Assembly (NCBI GenBank): GCA_016931075.1
Contig: JAFGFF010000261.1
Span: 1-44,656, forward strand
Length of the DNA stretch: 44,656 nucleotides
From: Pirellulales bacterium
GTDB lineage: Bacteria; Planctomycetota; Planctomycetia; Pirellulales; Thermoguttaceae
Direction of reading: 5' to 3'
Shown one piece after another: positions 8,340 to 16,715 of the stretch. Below the pieces are notes generated by a model. That model had not been told where the DNA came from. It saw nothing but the letters and a program-made list of their open reading frames with translations, and did not search any database. Within the stretch, counting starts at the first letter, position 1, and each line of letters begins with the position of its first letter. The translations under genes were made by a program, and so were the position numbers.

Positions 8340-9137
8340 ATGAAGCAAGCTGCTCGGCAGGCACGCATCCGTGAGATGATCGTGCGGAATGGGGAATGTT
8401 CGGTCGAAGAATTGGCGGCCGAGTTGGACGTCAGCGGCATGACGATTCGCCGCGACCTCCAAGCGTTGTCAGAACAGGGGCAAGTGATTCGAACCCACGG
8501 TGGAGCAACGTTGGGTGAGCGCATTAGTTTCGAGTTCGCTTTTCTGAAGCGATCGCGGGAAAACCGCATGGCCAAAGAGGCCATCGCCGCTGCCGCCTTC
8601 CATCTGGCGCAGGGTTGCCGATCGATCATGCTCGACGGCAGCACGACCACGTTGGCGATCGCGCGGCGTCTGCACGGCATGACCGGATTGACGGTCGTGA
8701 CCACTTCGTTGCCGGCCGCAGCCGAGTTGCAATACGAGCAGGGGATCGACGTCCTTCTGCCCGGCGGCTACGTCCGACCGGCGTCGCCCGACCTGACCGG
8801 CTCGTTGGCCGAAGCCAATCTCGAATCGCTCCGCGCGGAGATCGCCTTCCTGGGCGCCGACGGGATCGACCTCGAAGGCAGCGTCTACGCCCATCCGCCC
8901 GACACGACCCTCGTGCTGGTCAAAATGGCCGCCTCGGCCAGTCGGGTTTATGTGGCGGCCGACCACACCAAGCTCGGTCGGACCGCGCTGCGGCGCTTCG
9001 GCCAGCTCCGCAATTGGGCTGGTTTGATCACCGATTCGGACGCCGATCCGGAAATCCTCGATCGACTCCGCGAGGCGCACGTCAACGTCATCGTCGCGAA
9101 ACACGAAGAGACCATCAATAACCACGTCCAGGTCTGA
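8340..9137 (+). CDS. DeoR/GlpR-family transcriptional regulator
   Basis: A 265-residue DeoR-type repressor. The N-terminal winged helix is clear: RIREMIVRNGECSVEELAAE, then LDVSGMTIRRDLQALSEQG (about 30-48) and the wing VIRTHGGATL. The C-terminal sugar-phosphate-sensing domain follows: SIMLDGSTTTLAIARRL (about 98-114), VVTTSLPAA, VLLPGGYVRP, FLGADGIDLEGSVY, VYVAADHTKLGRTA. Such proteins usually bind a phosphorylated sugar and control neighbouring sugar genes; here both the symporter just downstream and the divergent fucP group are candidates. The last codons (HVQV, stop) lie inside the 42-bp tandem repeat that links this gene to the symporter gene. Confidence 0.93.
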   Translation: MKQAARQARIREMIVRNGECSVEELAAELDVSGMTIRRDLQALSEQGQVIRTHGGATLGERISFEFAFLKRSRENRMAKEAIAAAAFHLAQGCRSIMLDGSTTTLAIARRLHGMTGLTVVTTSLPAAAELQYEQGIDVLLPGGYVRPASPDLTGSLAEANLESLRAEIAFLGADGIDLEGSVYAHPPDTTLVLVKMAASASRVYVAADHTKLGRTALRRFGQLRNWAGLITDSDADPEILDRLREAHVNVIVAKHEETINNHVQV

Positions 9138-9241
9138 CGCCGCTTCATGAAAACCTTTAATATCCACGTCCAGGTTTGACGCTACTACATGAAAACCTTT
9201 AATACCCACGTCCAGGTTTGACGCCACTTCATGAAAACCTT
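9122..9241 (+). repeat. 42-bp tandem repeat at the regulator-symporter junction
   Basis: Units begin CCACGTCCAGGT and end CATGAAAACCTTTAATA. Full copies lie at 9122-9163 and 9164-9205, with a 36-nt partial copy at 9206-9241. Each unit carries the end of one frame (HVQV, TGA) and the start of the next (ATG AAA ACC TT). The first unit ends the regulator gene and the last begins the symporter gene, all in the same reading frame because 42 is a multiple of three. Confidence 0.95.
9147..9221 (+). other. Two 10-codon mini-ORFs (MKTFNIHVQV and MKTFNTHVQV)
   Basis: ATG at 9147 to TGA ending 9179, and ATG at 9189 to TGA ending 9221, are created by the tandem repeat between the regulator and the symporter gene. 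They have the same weak upstream context (CCAGGT...) as the symporter start at 9231. Whether they are translated is unknown. If they are, ribosomes would terminate and restart 7-10 nt before each following ATG, so they could tune symporter translation. Confidence 0.35.
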
Positions 9242-10976
9242 CCCGCTGTTGACCTGGGACTGGATCGCCTTCGGGGCCTTCTTCGTGGGGCTCTCGGTGG
9301 TCGGCTATTGGGCGGGGCGAAAGGAACGCGGCGGGGCCGAGGACTACTTCCTGGCGGGCAAGAAGCTCCCCTGGTACGTCATCGGCGGCTCGTTCATCGC
9401 CTCGAACATCAGCACCGAGCACTTCATCGCCATGATCGGCGCCGCCTGCGTCTACGGTGTTTGCGTGGCCATGTCCGAGTGGGGCAACGTGGCCACGTTC
9501 ACGCTGATGATCTGGTTCTTCATCCCGTTCCTGCTCGTCTCGAAGGTTTTCACGACGCCCGAGTTTCTGGAGCGCCGCTTCAATCCGGCCATGCGGCAGA
9601 TCTTCGCCCTGGTCACCATCGTCCTCAACGTCCTGGCGTTTTTGGCGGCCGTTCTCTACGGCGGCGGCTTGGCCCTGCAAAAGCTCTTCGATTGGAACAG
9701 CCTCCTGCTATCCATCGTCGTGCTGGGTCTCGTGGCAGGCGTCTGGGCGATCTACGGGGGGCTCTCCTCCGTGGCATGGACCGACCTGTTCACCGTCATC
9801 GTCATGGTGATCGGCGGCCTGATGGTCACGATCCTGGGCCTGGAAGCGCTGGCCGGCGAGGATGGATCGCTGATCGACGGCATGCAGATCGTGATCGAAC
9901 GTAATCGGGCCGCGTCGGGCGATTGGGCGGAGGCCGTCAATAAACACGTGGTCGAACTCAGCGGTTCCGAAAACCACGATTCCTATAACCGCCTCTCTGT
10001 CATCCAGCCCCCGTCCCATCCCACGACGCCTTGGATCGCGCTGCCCTTGTCGGTCTTTTCGATCAGCATCTGGTACAACGTCCTGAACCAGTTCATGATC
10101 CAGCGGGTGCTCGGGGCGAAGAGCATGTACCACGCCCGAATGGGCATCGTCATGGCCGGATTCATGAAAGTGTTCCTGCCGGTCATCGTCGTCCTTCCCG
10201 GCTTGATTCTCTTCGCCATGAAACCCGATATCCTTCTACAACCCTGGGACCACGTGCGAACCTCGGCCGACGCGGGTTACGTGACGCTGTTGAGACACCT
10301 GGTGCCGGTCGGACTGCGAGGTCTCTTTCTGGCGGCCCTGTTCGGCGCGATCCAGTCGACCGTGAACTCCGTCCTCAACTCGACCGCTACCGTCATCACG
10401 CTCGACGTCTACCGCCGGTGGGTGAACCCCCAAGCATCCGAGAAACGGCTTGTCGCCGTGGGCGTCCTATCCTCGATCGTCATCTTGGCCGTTGCGATCA
10501 TCTTGGGCTACTTCATCGGCCAGTTCACGGATGGCTTGTTCGTCTATATCCAGTCGATGTACGCTTTCTTCGCCCCGCCGTTTGCCGCTGTTTTCCTCTT
10601 AGGCATCCTCTGGCGACGCATCAACGGCACGGGCGCCGTCGTCACGGTTATTCTCGGATTCGGTTTCGCGGTTCTGCTCAAGTGCATCGTCAGTTTCGTG
10701 GATGGCCACCCGCATTGGCTGGAACCTTACGCCAACCAGGCCGTGTTCGATTGGGCCTTCTGCATGGTCGTCTGCACGGTGACAAGCCTCCTCACTGCGC
10801 CGCCCCGGCCCGAGCAGGTCAGCGACGAAGTGACCGTCAACTGGAAGAAGCTCAACATCTTCCAAGACCTGGGCAACCACTGGTACACCAGTGTCGTCAC
10901 CTGGTGGTTCCTCTTCGTCGCCGCCATCGCCGGCATGATCGTCCTCTTCTCCGGACTGATCTTTTCGACGGGATAA
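9231..10976 (+). CDS. Sodium:solute symporter (SSF family)
   Basis: A 581-residue Na+-coupled importer of the SSF/SGLT type with about 13-14 membrane segments. Family features: VGYWAGRKERGGAEDYFLAG (about 24-43), LPWYVIGGSFIASNIS (48-63), WSLNLL-like IYGGLSSVAWTDLFTVIVM (about 178-196) and the Na+-site helix region AALFGAIQSTVNSVLNSTAT. A hydrophilic loop at about 235-262 and a C-terminal cytoplasmic stretch before the last segment are present. It begins inside the last partial 42-bp repeat and lacks a strong Shine-Dalgarno. Cotranscription with the DeoR-type gene is very likely. The solute is probably a sugar or related compound, judged from context only. Confidence 0.92.
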   Translation: MKTFPLLTWDWIAFGAFFVGLSVVGYWAGRKERGGAEDYFLAGKKLPWYVIGGSFIASNISTEHFIAMIGAACVYGVCVAMSEWGNVATFTLMIWFFIPFLLVSKVFTTPEFLERRFNPAMRQIFALVTIVLNVLAFLAAVLYGGGLALQKLFDWNSLLLSIVVLGLVAGVWAIYGGLSSVAWTDLFTVIVMVIGGLMVTILGLEALAGEDGSLIDGMQIVIERNRAASGDWAEAVNKHVVELSGSENHDSYNRLSVIQPPSHPTTPWIALPLSVFSISIWYNVLNQFMIQRVLGAKSMYHARMGIVMAGFMKVFLPVIVVLPGLILFAMKPDILLQPWDHVRTSADAGYVTLLRHLVPVGLRGLFLAALFGAIQSTVNSVLNSTATVITLDVYRRWVNPQASEKRLVAVGVLSSIVILAVAIILGYFIGQFTDGLFVYIQSMYAFFAPPFAAVFLLGILWRRINGTGAVVTVILGFGFAVLLKCIVSFVDGHPHWLEPYANQAVFDWAFCMVVCTVTSLLTAPPRPEQVSDEVTVNWKKLNIFQDLGNHWYTSVVTWWFLFVAAIAGMIVLFSGLIFSTG

Positions 10977-11029
10977 ACAAGTGGAGTGCCACTGGCTATG
11001 CCGGTGCTTTGGAGGGCCATGCAACCCAC

Positions 11030-11186
11030 GGGTGGCCCGGATAGCTCTGCTATCCGGGGGCCGTCAGGCCCAAGAGGTTTCGGACTCTGCTTGCATTGCT
11101 GACAACGTTCATGGACGGCGCACTTTGCGTCTAGATTCCTCTTGTCGCTTCGCGACCCCGATAGCAGAGCTATCGGGGCTACCCGG
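11030..11186. repeat. MITE-like element, family E copy 2
   Basis: A 157-bp relative of 6380-6537 in the same orientation, with the same terminal inverted repeats and interior blocks. Compensating changes keep the internal palindrome (GATAGCTCTGCTATCC here, GATAGCTCGGCTATCC there). It lies in the 228-bp gap between the symporter stop and the convergent small gene. Confidence 0.85.
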
Positions 11187-11204
11187 TATTGGGGCTACCT
11201 TGTT

Positions 11205-11678
11205 CTATTGCCCTCGTTCAGCCTTCAACATGCGGGCAAAAGAAGTCCATCGATAGACCGAGAAAACGGCCAGATCGTCCGAACCGGCCATATGCCGAAA
11301 GACGTTTTCCTCGTCTGCAAGAATCGTCACCGCGGATCGCCCCACGGCGACGAGGAAGATAGCTTGGTCCACTCGGGGCTGCCAGCGACAGGTATCCCCC
11401 ACAGCATACAGAATTGCGCCATCGATGAAGAAGAAATCATGACCTCTGAATGTCAATACAGCCGACAAGACTTCGACCACGGGCCATTCGGCTTCTCGAT
11501 TGAGCAGGTCGAGCCAATACTCGACCCGATGTCCACCGATCTCGTTGCGGTCTTCCTGTGCCATGGCCTTAAACGTCGCTAAGGCTCGTTTTCGGGCGAC
11601 ACTCCCGCGCCACCAGCAGACAGGCTGTGCAAGAACAACCACCACGGCGAGTATCAATAGAAGAAAGCCGTACATCAT
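11205..11678 (-). CDS. Small membrane-anchored hypothetical protein, 157 aa
   Basis: Not recognised. Residues 1-22 (MMYGFLLLILAVVVVLAQPV) form a single N-terminal membrane segment, followed by a basic turn (RGSVARKRA) and a soluble domain of mixed charge (HRVEYWLDLLNREAEWPVVE, FRGHDFFFIDGAILYAVGD). Base composition is lower in GC than neighbouring genes and the ribosome-binding context is weak, so this could be a recently acquired or decaying gene. It stands alone between a MITE-like element and the second symporter. Confidence 0.5.
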   Translation of the reverse strand: MMYGFLLLILAVVVVLAQPVCWWRGSVARKRALATFKAMAQEDRNEIGGHRVEYWLDLLNREAEWPVVEVLSAVLTFRGHDFFFIDGAILYAVGDTCRWQPRVDQAIFLVAVGRSAVTILADEENVFRHMAGSDDLAVFSVYRWTSFARMLKAERGQ

Positions 11679-11888
11679 CGTGTCCGATTACGAGAGAAGA
11701 ATAATGGCAGACAGATCGTCTAACCACGGATGCACGCAGACTGTGGATCTTCCTTCAAGATAGTTGGCTATCGCCAACCGTCAAGGGAGGAACCACTGCG
11801 TTGCATCTGGCGCTGGGTGTTCACGGCTGCGCGGAAGTGGGACCATCCGAGACATGGTAGCAACCGGCCGCACGCCACATTGACCTCT

Positions 11889-13628
11889 TTACGAAAAAAT
11901 CCAGTAAACAACGCCGATGATCGCGCCGACAAAAGCCCAGCAGCCGAGGAAGCCGATCAGGCCGACGAAGCTCATCCGCGGGATCTCCAGGCCGGCGAAA
12001 TCGAGCACGACACGCCGTGGGCCGGGCGCGACGCCGGGGGAAAGATTGAACGGGCCGGCCTCGGTCTCGTCGGGCCCGATCGGGGTGCGAAGACAAGTGT
12101 AGACACGCTCCAGACGCTCCGGATCGACCGGGCGGGTCAACAGGCTGACCACCACGGTCGCGACCAACCCAGCGGTCAAATAAAAGACCATCTGCCACGG
12201 CAGGTTCAGCTCGGGCGAGCCGTCGTTGTAGTGGACGATCTCCCACCGGTTGGGCAACAGGTGGGCGAATCGGGCGTTGAAGTCCCAGAGGACTTTGGAG
12301 CCGAAAGCAATTTTGCTGGTGAAGAGCCAGGCCGCGAACCCGACGAGCGTTCCGGCCCAGGCTCCGGCCGTGGTCGTCCGCCGCCAGAAGAGCCCAACCC
12401 AGAAGGCGATGCCCATCATGGCCGAGATTTTCCAGAACACTTCCAGGCCGTCGATGACGCTATCGAGACTGAAGGCGAAGGAAATGCCGGCGACGACGAC
12501 GAGAATGGCGGCGATTCGGCCGACGAGCGTGTAGTGCCGGTCGGAGCGGTTTCGGACGAGGTGCGGCCGGTAGATGTTTTCCGTAAACAACGCCGACGCG
12601 GCGACCATGAAGGCGTCGCACGAACTCATCACGGCCGCCAGCAGCGAGGCGATGAACAGCCCGACCAGTCCCGGCGCGACGCCCGGCAGCAGTTCGTCGG
12701 CCATCAGGCCGTAGGCCTGATCCGGATTTTTCAGTCCAGGTCCAAGCAGGGCGATCGCGCACAGCCCGGTGAGCATCCAAGCGACGGTGCAGATCCGCTT
12801 AATGAAATTGCCAAACGCCAGGCCGACGCGACATTCCATTTCAGTCTTGCCGGCGCCGCTGATGCTGTAGGAATGGGGCTGCGTGGCGTATCCGATCAGG
12901 CCGTTCAGCGCAATCATCAGGATATAGAAGACGGTGATCTGCCCGAGGTCTCCGCCCGCGGCGGCCAGGTCGAACATTTCGGGCCGGCCGATCGTTTCCT
13001 TCATGCCGGAGATGCCTCCGACGGCGACCAGGGCGAACGGCAGGATGAGGAACGAGAGGACGATCGTCAAAAGGCCCTGGACGAAGTCGGTGACGATAGC
13101 CGCGTTGAGCCCTCCGGCCACGCCGTAGACGACGAACATCACGGTCATGGCGATCATGGCCGCCTCTTCGCCGATGGCGCCGCCCGAGACGGCGGTGACC
13201 ATCGCGCTGGCCCCTTTGAGCATCGTGCCGATGTTGACCGACAGATTGAGGATGCCGATCACGGCGAAGAGCAGTGCGACGCTCCGGTTGAAGCGGACCT
13301 CGAAGAAGTCGGCAATGGTCACGGCCCGCATCCGGCGCATCATCGGGGCGATGAACCAGTAGAACGGCGTGCAGAAAAGCCATAGCCACTGATACCAGAT
13401 GCCTGACGCGCCGTCACGATAACTCTTCGAGGCGACGGTGACGGCCTGATCGCCGTGGGTGCCCGTGCCGAAGGCGAAGAAGATCATCATCAGTTTGCCG
13501 AAGCGGCGGTCGCTGATGAAGAAGCTGGTCGAGCTTTTCACCCGGCGCATCGCCCAAGTGCCGATGGCCGTGATTCCGAGCAAGTAGGCGCCAATGACGA
13601 GCCAATCGACCAGCTTGATCCCGAGCAT
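11889..13628 (-). CDS. Sodium:solute symporter (SSF family), second copy
   Basis: A 579-residue SSF-type Na+ symporter, only distantly similar to the one at 9231-10976. It begins MLGIKLVDWLVIGAYLLGITAIGTWA with SSTSFFISDRRFGKLMMIF, then ITDFFEVRFNRS-like IADFFEVRFNRSVALLFAV, GGLNAAIVTDFVQGLLTIV, and ASLLAAVMSSCDAFMVAASALFTENIYRP, the usual Na+-binding helix region. A hydrophilic C-terminal domain of about 60 residues precedes a final pair of membrane segments. I chose the ATG at 13628 because GGAGAG stands 9 nt upstream; an ATG at 13691 would add 21 residues. The substrate is unknown, and no catabolic gene is adjacent. Confidence 0.92.
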   Translation of the reverse strand: MLGIKLVDWLVIGAYLLGITAIGTWAMRRVKSSTSFFISDRRFGKLMMIFFAFGTGTHGDQAVTVASKSYRDGASGIWYQWLWLFCTPFYWFIAPMMRRMRAVTIADFFEVRFNRSVALLFAVIGILNLSVNIGTMLKGASAMVTAVSGGAIGEEAAMIAMTVMFVVYGVAGGLNAAIVTDFVQGLLTIVLSFLILPFALVAVGGISGMKETIGRPEMFDLAAAGGDLGQITVFYILMIALNGLIGYATQPHSYSISGAGKTEMECRVGLAFGNFIKRICTVAWMLTGLCAIALLGPGLKNPDQAYGLMADELLPGVAPGLVGLFIASLLAAVMSSCDAFMVAASALFTENIYRPHLVRNRSDRHYTLVGRIAAILVVVAGISFAFSLDSVIDGLEVFWKISAMMGIAFWVGLFWRRTTTAGAWAGTLVGFAAWLFTSKIAFGSKVLWDFNARFAHLLPNRWEIVHYNDGSPELNLPWQMVFYLTAGLVATVVVSLLTRPVDPERLERVYTCLRTPIGPDETEAGPFNLSPGVAPGPRRVVLDFAGLEIPRMSFVGLIGFLGCWAFVGAIIGVVYWIFS

Positions 13629-13899
13629 GTGGAACACTCTCCAAAATGGAAAGAAACAAACCACGCCGGCCCGGCAGCCGTCGAACAACACGGAAAGAAC
13701 CGCACGGACGTCCCCGGAACTGGAAGAACCGTCCTGGGGCGGTTGGCGGTCCGCCTATTCTAAGTGAAATAGCGCCAAAGGGGAAGTGACGGAAGAAGCG
13801 AGTTGCTTGACTTGTACCCGTTGGAACATTGACAATACAGAACCCCATGGGATAATAGCCGCAGGGGGGCAATCCCGCTCCTACTTGGTGGACAGACAG

Positions 13900-14934
13900 A
13901 TGAAGAGGCTTCTGCTGAAACGCCGAGAGGTTCTGGCCCTCGGCCTGGGCGTACTGCTGGATCGCGTGGTCACGGCCCAAGACCGGCCCGAGCAGGCCAA
14001 GCCGTCGCCCCTTCGGTACACCGACGAGCGGACCTATGACGTCGAGCATCGCATCGACGTCAATCCGTCGGGCAACCGGCTCGATTCGTTCGAAATCTGG
14101 CTTCCGCTGCCGTTTGATGACTACCGGCAGACCATCACGCGGCTGAAGGTCGAGCCACGCGTGCCGGTGGTTCGGGACAAGTCGGGCATGGCCCAGGTGG
14201 CTAGGGTTCTCTATCCCACCCGGCCGAACCGTGGCCGGCCGATCCTTTCACTGCGGGCCACCTATCGCGTGGCCTGTCGGGCGGTGACGCCCAACCTCGA
14301 AATGCTTGCCCGCGACCGGACGATTGACTATCGCAAGGACAAGACTTACAAGCTGTTCACGCGTCCGGAGAAGAAGCTCAATCTGGACGACCCGCGGATC
14401 CAGCGCGTCGCACAAAAGTGCCGCGGGAAGGGCCGGACGCCGCTGCAGATCGCCCGGGCAGCCTACGACTGGATTGCCGAGCATACCCGCTACCAGTTGA
14501 TCGACGGATTCGGCGGGGCCGCCTATTGCCTGGAAAACGGCCACGGCGAGTGCGGCGATTACGCGGCGTTGTTCATGGCGCTATGCCGCTCGGCGGGCGT
14601 GCCGGCCCGGCCGGCCAGCGGCTATTGGGCCGACAAAACTGACGGCTGGCACTGCTGGGCCGAGATGATGCTCCCGTCGGGTCATTGGCTGCCAATGGAT
14701 CCCCAGATGGGCGACAGCAACCGTTGGAGTCGGGCCCATTACTTCGGCGGCGTTGACAACCGCCGTGTCGCCCTGTGCAAGACGTACGACGTCGATCTGA
14801 AGGTCAGCGGTGGGCGGCATACGGCCGACTTCCTTCAGACGGGCGCCTGGTGGTGGACCGGCCAGAAACCGGCCTCCGACGATACTCGCCCCCGCGCAAC
14901 GTTCCACATCCAGGGCACGCCGGTCACGGTTTGA
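13900..14934 (+). CDS. Exported transglutaminase-like protein
   Basis: A 344-residue protein with a transglutaminase-like (papain-fold) domain. The N-terminus KRREVLALGLGVLL is a twin-arginine-type signal, implying export after folding. The catalytic triad is visible: Cys in NGHGECGDYAALFMALCRSAGVPARPASGYW, His in DGWHCWAEM, Asp in WLPMDPQMG. Upstream, a beta-rich N-terminal region (about 40-130) contains LDSFEIWLPLPFDDYRQTI. Such proteins are usually cysteine proteases or amidases acting on cell-surface polymers. The start at 13900 is preferred to one at 13786 because the signal peptide begins there. It is convergent with rsmA, with only 13 bases between the stop codons. Confidence 0.85.
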   Translation: MKRLLLKRREVLALGLGVLLDRVVTAQDRPEQAKPSPLRYTDERTYDVEHRIDVNPSGNRLDSFEIWLPLPFDDYRQTITRLKVEPRVPVVRDKSGMAQVARVLYPTRPNRGRPILSLRATYRVACRAVTPNLEMLARDRTIDYRKDKTYKLFTRPEKKLNLDDPRIQRVAQKCRGKGRTPLQIARAAYDWIAEHTRYQLIDGFGGAAYCLENGHGECGDYAALFMALCRSAGVPARPASGYWADKTDGWHCWAEMMLPSGHWLPMDPQMGDSNRWSRAHYFGGVDNRRVALCKTYDVDLKVSGGRHTADFLQTGAWWWTGQKPASDDTRPRATFHIQGTPVTV

Positions 14935-14950
14935 GACATATTGTGTCTCA
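14932..14950. terminator. Palindrome joining two convergent stop codons
   Basis: TGAGACA, five bases, TGTCTCA: a perfect 7-bp inverted repeat whose outer triplets are the TGA stop codons of the transglutaminase gene (plus) and rsmA (minus). It lacks a T-run, so intrinsic termination is doubtful; it may be a minimal bidirectional hairpin. Confidence 0.35.
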
Positions 14951-15856
14951 GGGCATTGCCGCGCGAACCGCCTCGGCCAGGCGGAGCATGGTGGGCACGT
15001 CGAGTTCTTCGGCGCGGCGCTGGCCGTCCAGTTCGGTCTCGGCCAGGATCCGGTCTACGGTCGGCTTGTCGAGCTGCCCTTTGACCGCGCTGGCCAGGAC
15101 CGAGCGGAGATACTTCCGGCGGTGGAAGAACATGGCCCGAACGAACGTGTGGAAGAACGCGCGGTCGGGAATTCGCGCCCGAAGCGTTTCGTCGAGCTCG
15201 ATGTGAATGATGGCCGAGTCGACCTTGGGCCGAGGCCAAAAGACGGACGGCGGCATGACGCGGACGATCTCGGCCCGGGCCTGGCACTGCACCCAGACGC
15301 TCAGTGCTCCGTAATCCTTCGTCCGAGGTTGGGCGACAATCCGATCGGCCAGCTCTTTCTGGATCGTCACGGTCATTGTGCGGGGCGGTGCGTCCAGGGC
15401 CAGCAGATTCGTGATCAGCGGCGTGGCAATGTTGTAGGGCAAGTTGGCCGCCAGTTTGAACCGCCGGCCCGGGGCGACGGCCAGTTGGCGTTCGACCTCC
15501 TCCAAAACCTCCGGGTTGAGCCGGTTTTTGTTCTTTAGGATGTCGGCACGGATCTGGTGGATGTTCTCGAGGCTCTCGAACTCCTCGGACGCAAGCTGAA
15601 AGAGCTGCGGGTCCATTTCGACCGTGACGACGGCGGCCGCCAGCGGGGCCATCATCACGCTCAGCGAGCCGGTGCCCGTGCCGACTTCGAGCACGACGTC
15701 CTCGGGCCCCAATTTCGCGGCGCGAACGAGCAGGTCGACCAGATTCAAGTCGATCAGGAAATTCTGGCCCAGTTTCTTCCTCGGTGAGATGCCCGCCTCG
15801 TCGAAACGCCGTGTCAGGAAGGAAAGCGTCTGGTTGCCAGCGCGTTTGGCGCTCAT
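14948..15856 (-). CDS. rsmA: 16S rRNA (adenine1518-N6/adenine1519-N6)-dimethyltransferase
   Basis: RsmA/KsgA, which dimethylates two adjacent adenines in the 3' hairpin of 16S rRNA during small-subunit assembly, using S-adenosylmethionine. The 302-residue protein has KKLGQNFLIDLNLV (28-40), SAM motif I VLEVGTGTGSLSVMMA (55-70), acidic Glu80 of motif II (VTVEMD), and the catalytic motif NLPYN (138-142) followed by IATPLI. The C-terminal domain includes the usual RPKVDSA-type segment (WPRPKVDSAIIHIE). The start at 15856 (MSAKRAG) is preferred to 15910, which adds 18 residues unlike the family. Confidence 0.96.
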   Translation of the reverse strand: MSAKRAGNQTLSFLTRRFDEAGISPRKKLGQNFLIDLNLVDLLVRAAKLGPEDVVLEVGTGTGSLSVMMAPLAAAVVTVEMDPQLFQLASEEFESLENIHQIRADILKNKNRLNPEVLEEVERQLAVAPGRRFKLAANLPYNIATPLITNLLALDAPPRTMTVTIQKELADRIVAQPRTKDYGALSVWVQCQARAEIVRVMPPSVFWPRPKVDSAIIHIELDETLRARIPDRAFFHTFVRAMFFHRRKYLRSVLASAVKGQLDKPTVDRILAETELDGQRRAEELDVPTMLRLAEAVRAAMP

Positions 15857-15992
15857 GCGTGGTGTCCGGAAGGGTAAGGGATAGAGAAGGAAGGGGCCAC
15901 AGATGAACACAGATAAACACGGATGGATGGAAATCGCGGAGTTTTCGTTCCGTAGGTCAGGCTGTGCCTGACACGAATCGCCAATCGACCCC

Positions 15993-16081
15993 CTGTAGGG
16001 AACGCCCTCTGTGGCGTTCCTAGGTTTTCTGCAGGATTGTTGCCTTCAAAACCGGAACGCCACAGAGGGCGTTCCCTACAG
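15993..16081. repeat. REPIN-like palindrome, family A copy 2
   Basis: CTGTAGGGAACGCCCTCTGT and its complement ACAGAGGGCGTTCCCTACAG flank a loop. Both arms carry the same compensatory change (CTCTGT/ACAGAG in place of CTCCGT/ACGGAG of copy 1), which indicates that pairing is maintained. Confidence 0.85.
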
Positions 16082-16106
16082 GATGTGGGTTGCTGCCGGA
16101 TAGCCC

Positions 16107-16715
16107 CTAACCACCATCTTCCCAGAGCCGCGCTTCGTCGATGCGTTGGACGTACTTGGCCAGGATGTCGGTCTCGAGGTTGACCTTGTCGCCCGGCTGG
16201 AGTGGGCCGAGGGTCGTGACGTCGAGCGTGTAGGGGATCAGGGCGACACTAAAACGGTCCGGCTCGCTGGCCACGATCGTCAGGCTGACGCCGTCCACGG
16301 CGATCGACGCCTTCGGGGCCATCTGGCGGCTCAGGGCGCGGGGCAACTCGAACCAGAACGTCGACCAGTCGCCCTCGTCGTGCCGCTCGAGCAGCCGGCC
16401 CGTGCCGTCGATGTGCCCAGAGACGAAATGTCCACCCAGGCGGTCGCCGACCTTGAGCGCCCGTTCCAGATTCACCGGGCTGCCCACCTTCAGCTCGCCC
16501 AAGTTGGTCCTGGCCAGCGTCTCGGGCCCCGCCTGGAACGCGAACGTGTCGCCCTCGACGGCCACGACCGTCAGGCAGCACCCATTGACCGAAATGCTGT
16601 CCGCCACCGCCGTCTCGGCCGCGATCTTCTCGTGCCGCACAATCAACCAACACCCCGGCGGCTCCGGCCGAATCTCCGCCACCGTGCCCAACGCTTCCAC
16701 AATCCCTGAAAACAT
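16107..16715 (-). CDS. ribE: Riboflavin synthase, alpha subunit
   Basis: Catalyses the dismutation of two 6,7-dimethyl-8-ribityllumazine molecules to riboflavin. The 202-residue protein shows the two lumazine-binding repeats: MFSGIVEALGTV at the start, DSISVNGCCLTVVAVEGDTF (38-57), ARTNLGELKVGSPVNLERAL (68-87), then VSGHIDGTGRLL (98-109), IAVDGVSLTIVASEPDRF and TTLGPLQPGDKVNLETDILAKYV. Length is normal. No other rib gene is adjacent, and no FMN riboswitch was recognised in the 370 bases upstream. A family-A palindrome lies just past its stop. Confidence 0.96.
   Translation of the reverse strand: MFSGIVEALGTVAEIRPEPPGCWLIVRHEKIAAETAVADSISVNGCCLTVVAVEGDTFAFQAGPETLARTNLGELKVGSPVNLERALKVGDRLGGHFVSGHIDGTGRLLERHDEGDWSTFWFELPRALSRQMAPKASIAVDGVSLTIVASEPDRFSVALIPYTLDVTTLGPLQPGDKVNLETDILAKYVQRIDEARLWEDGG

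Noticed and set aside
8469-9680. 403-codon minus-strand frame across the regulator-symporter junction
   Set aside because: Antisense to two well-recognised genes; its internal repeats simply reflect the 42-bp tandem repeat.
11730-13385. Long plus-strand open frame (551 codons) opposite the second symporter
   Set aside because: Antisense shadow of a clear membrane transporter; the translation is highly charged low-complexity sequence typical of GC-rich reverse frames.
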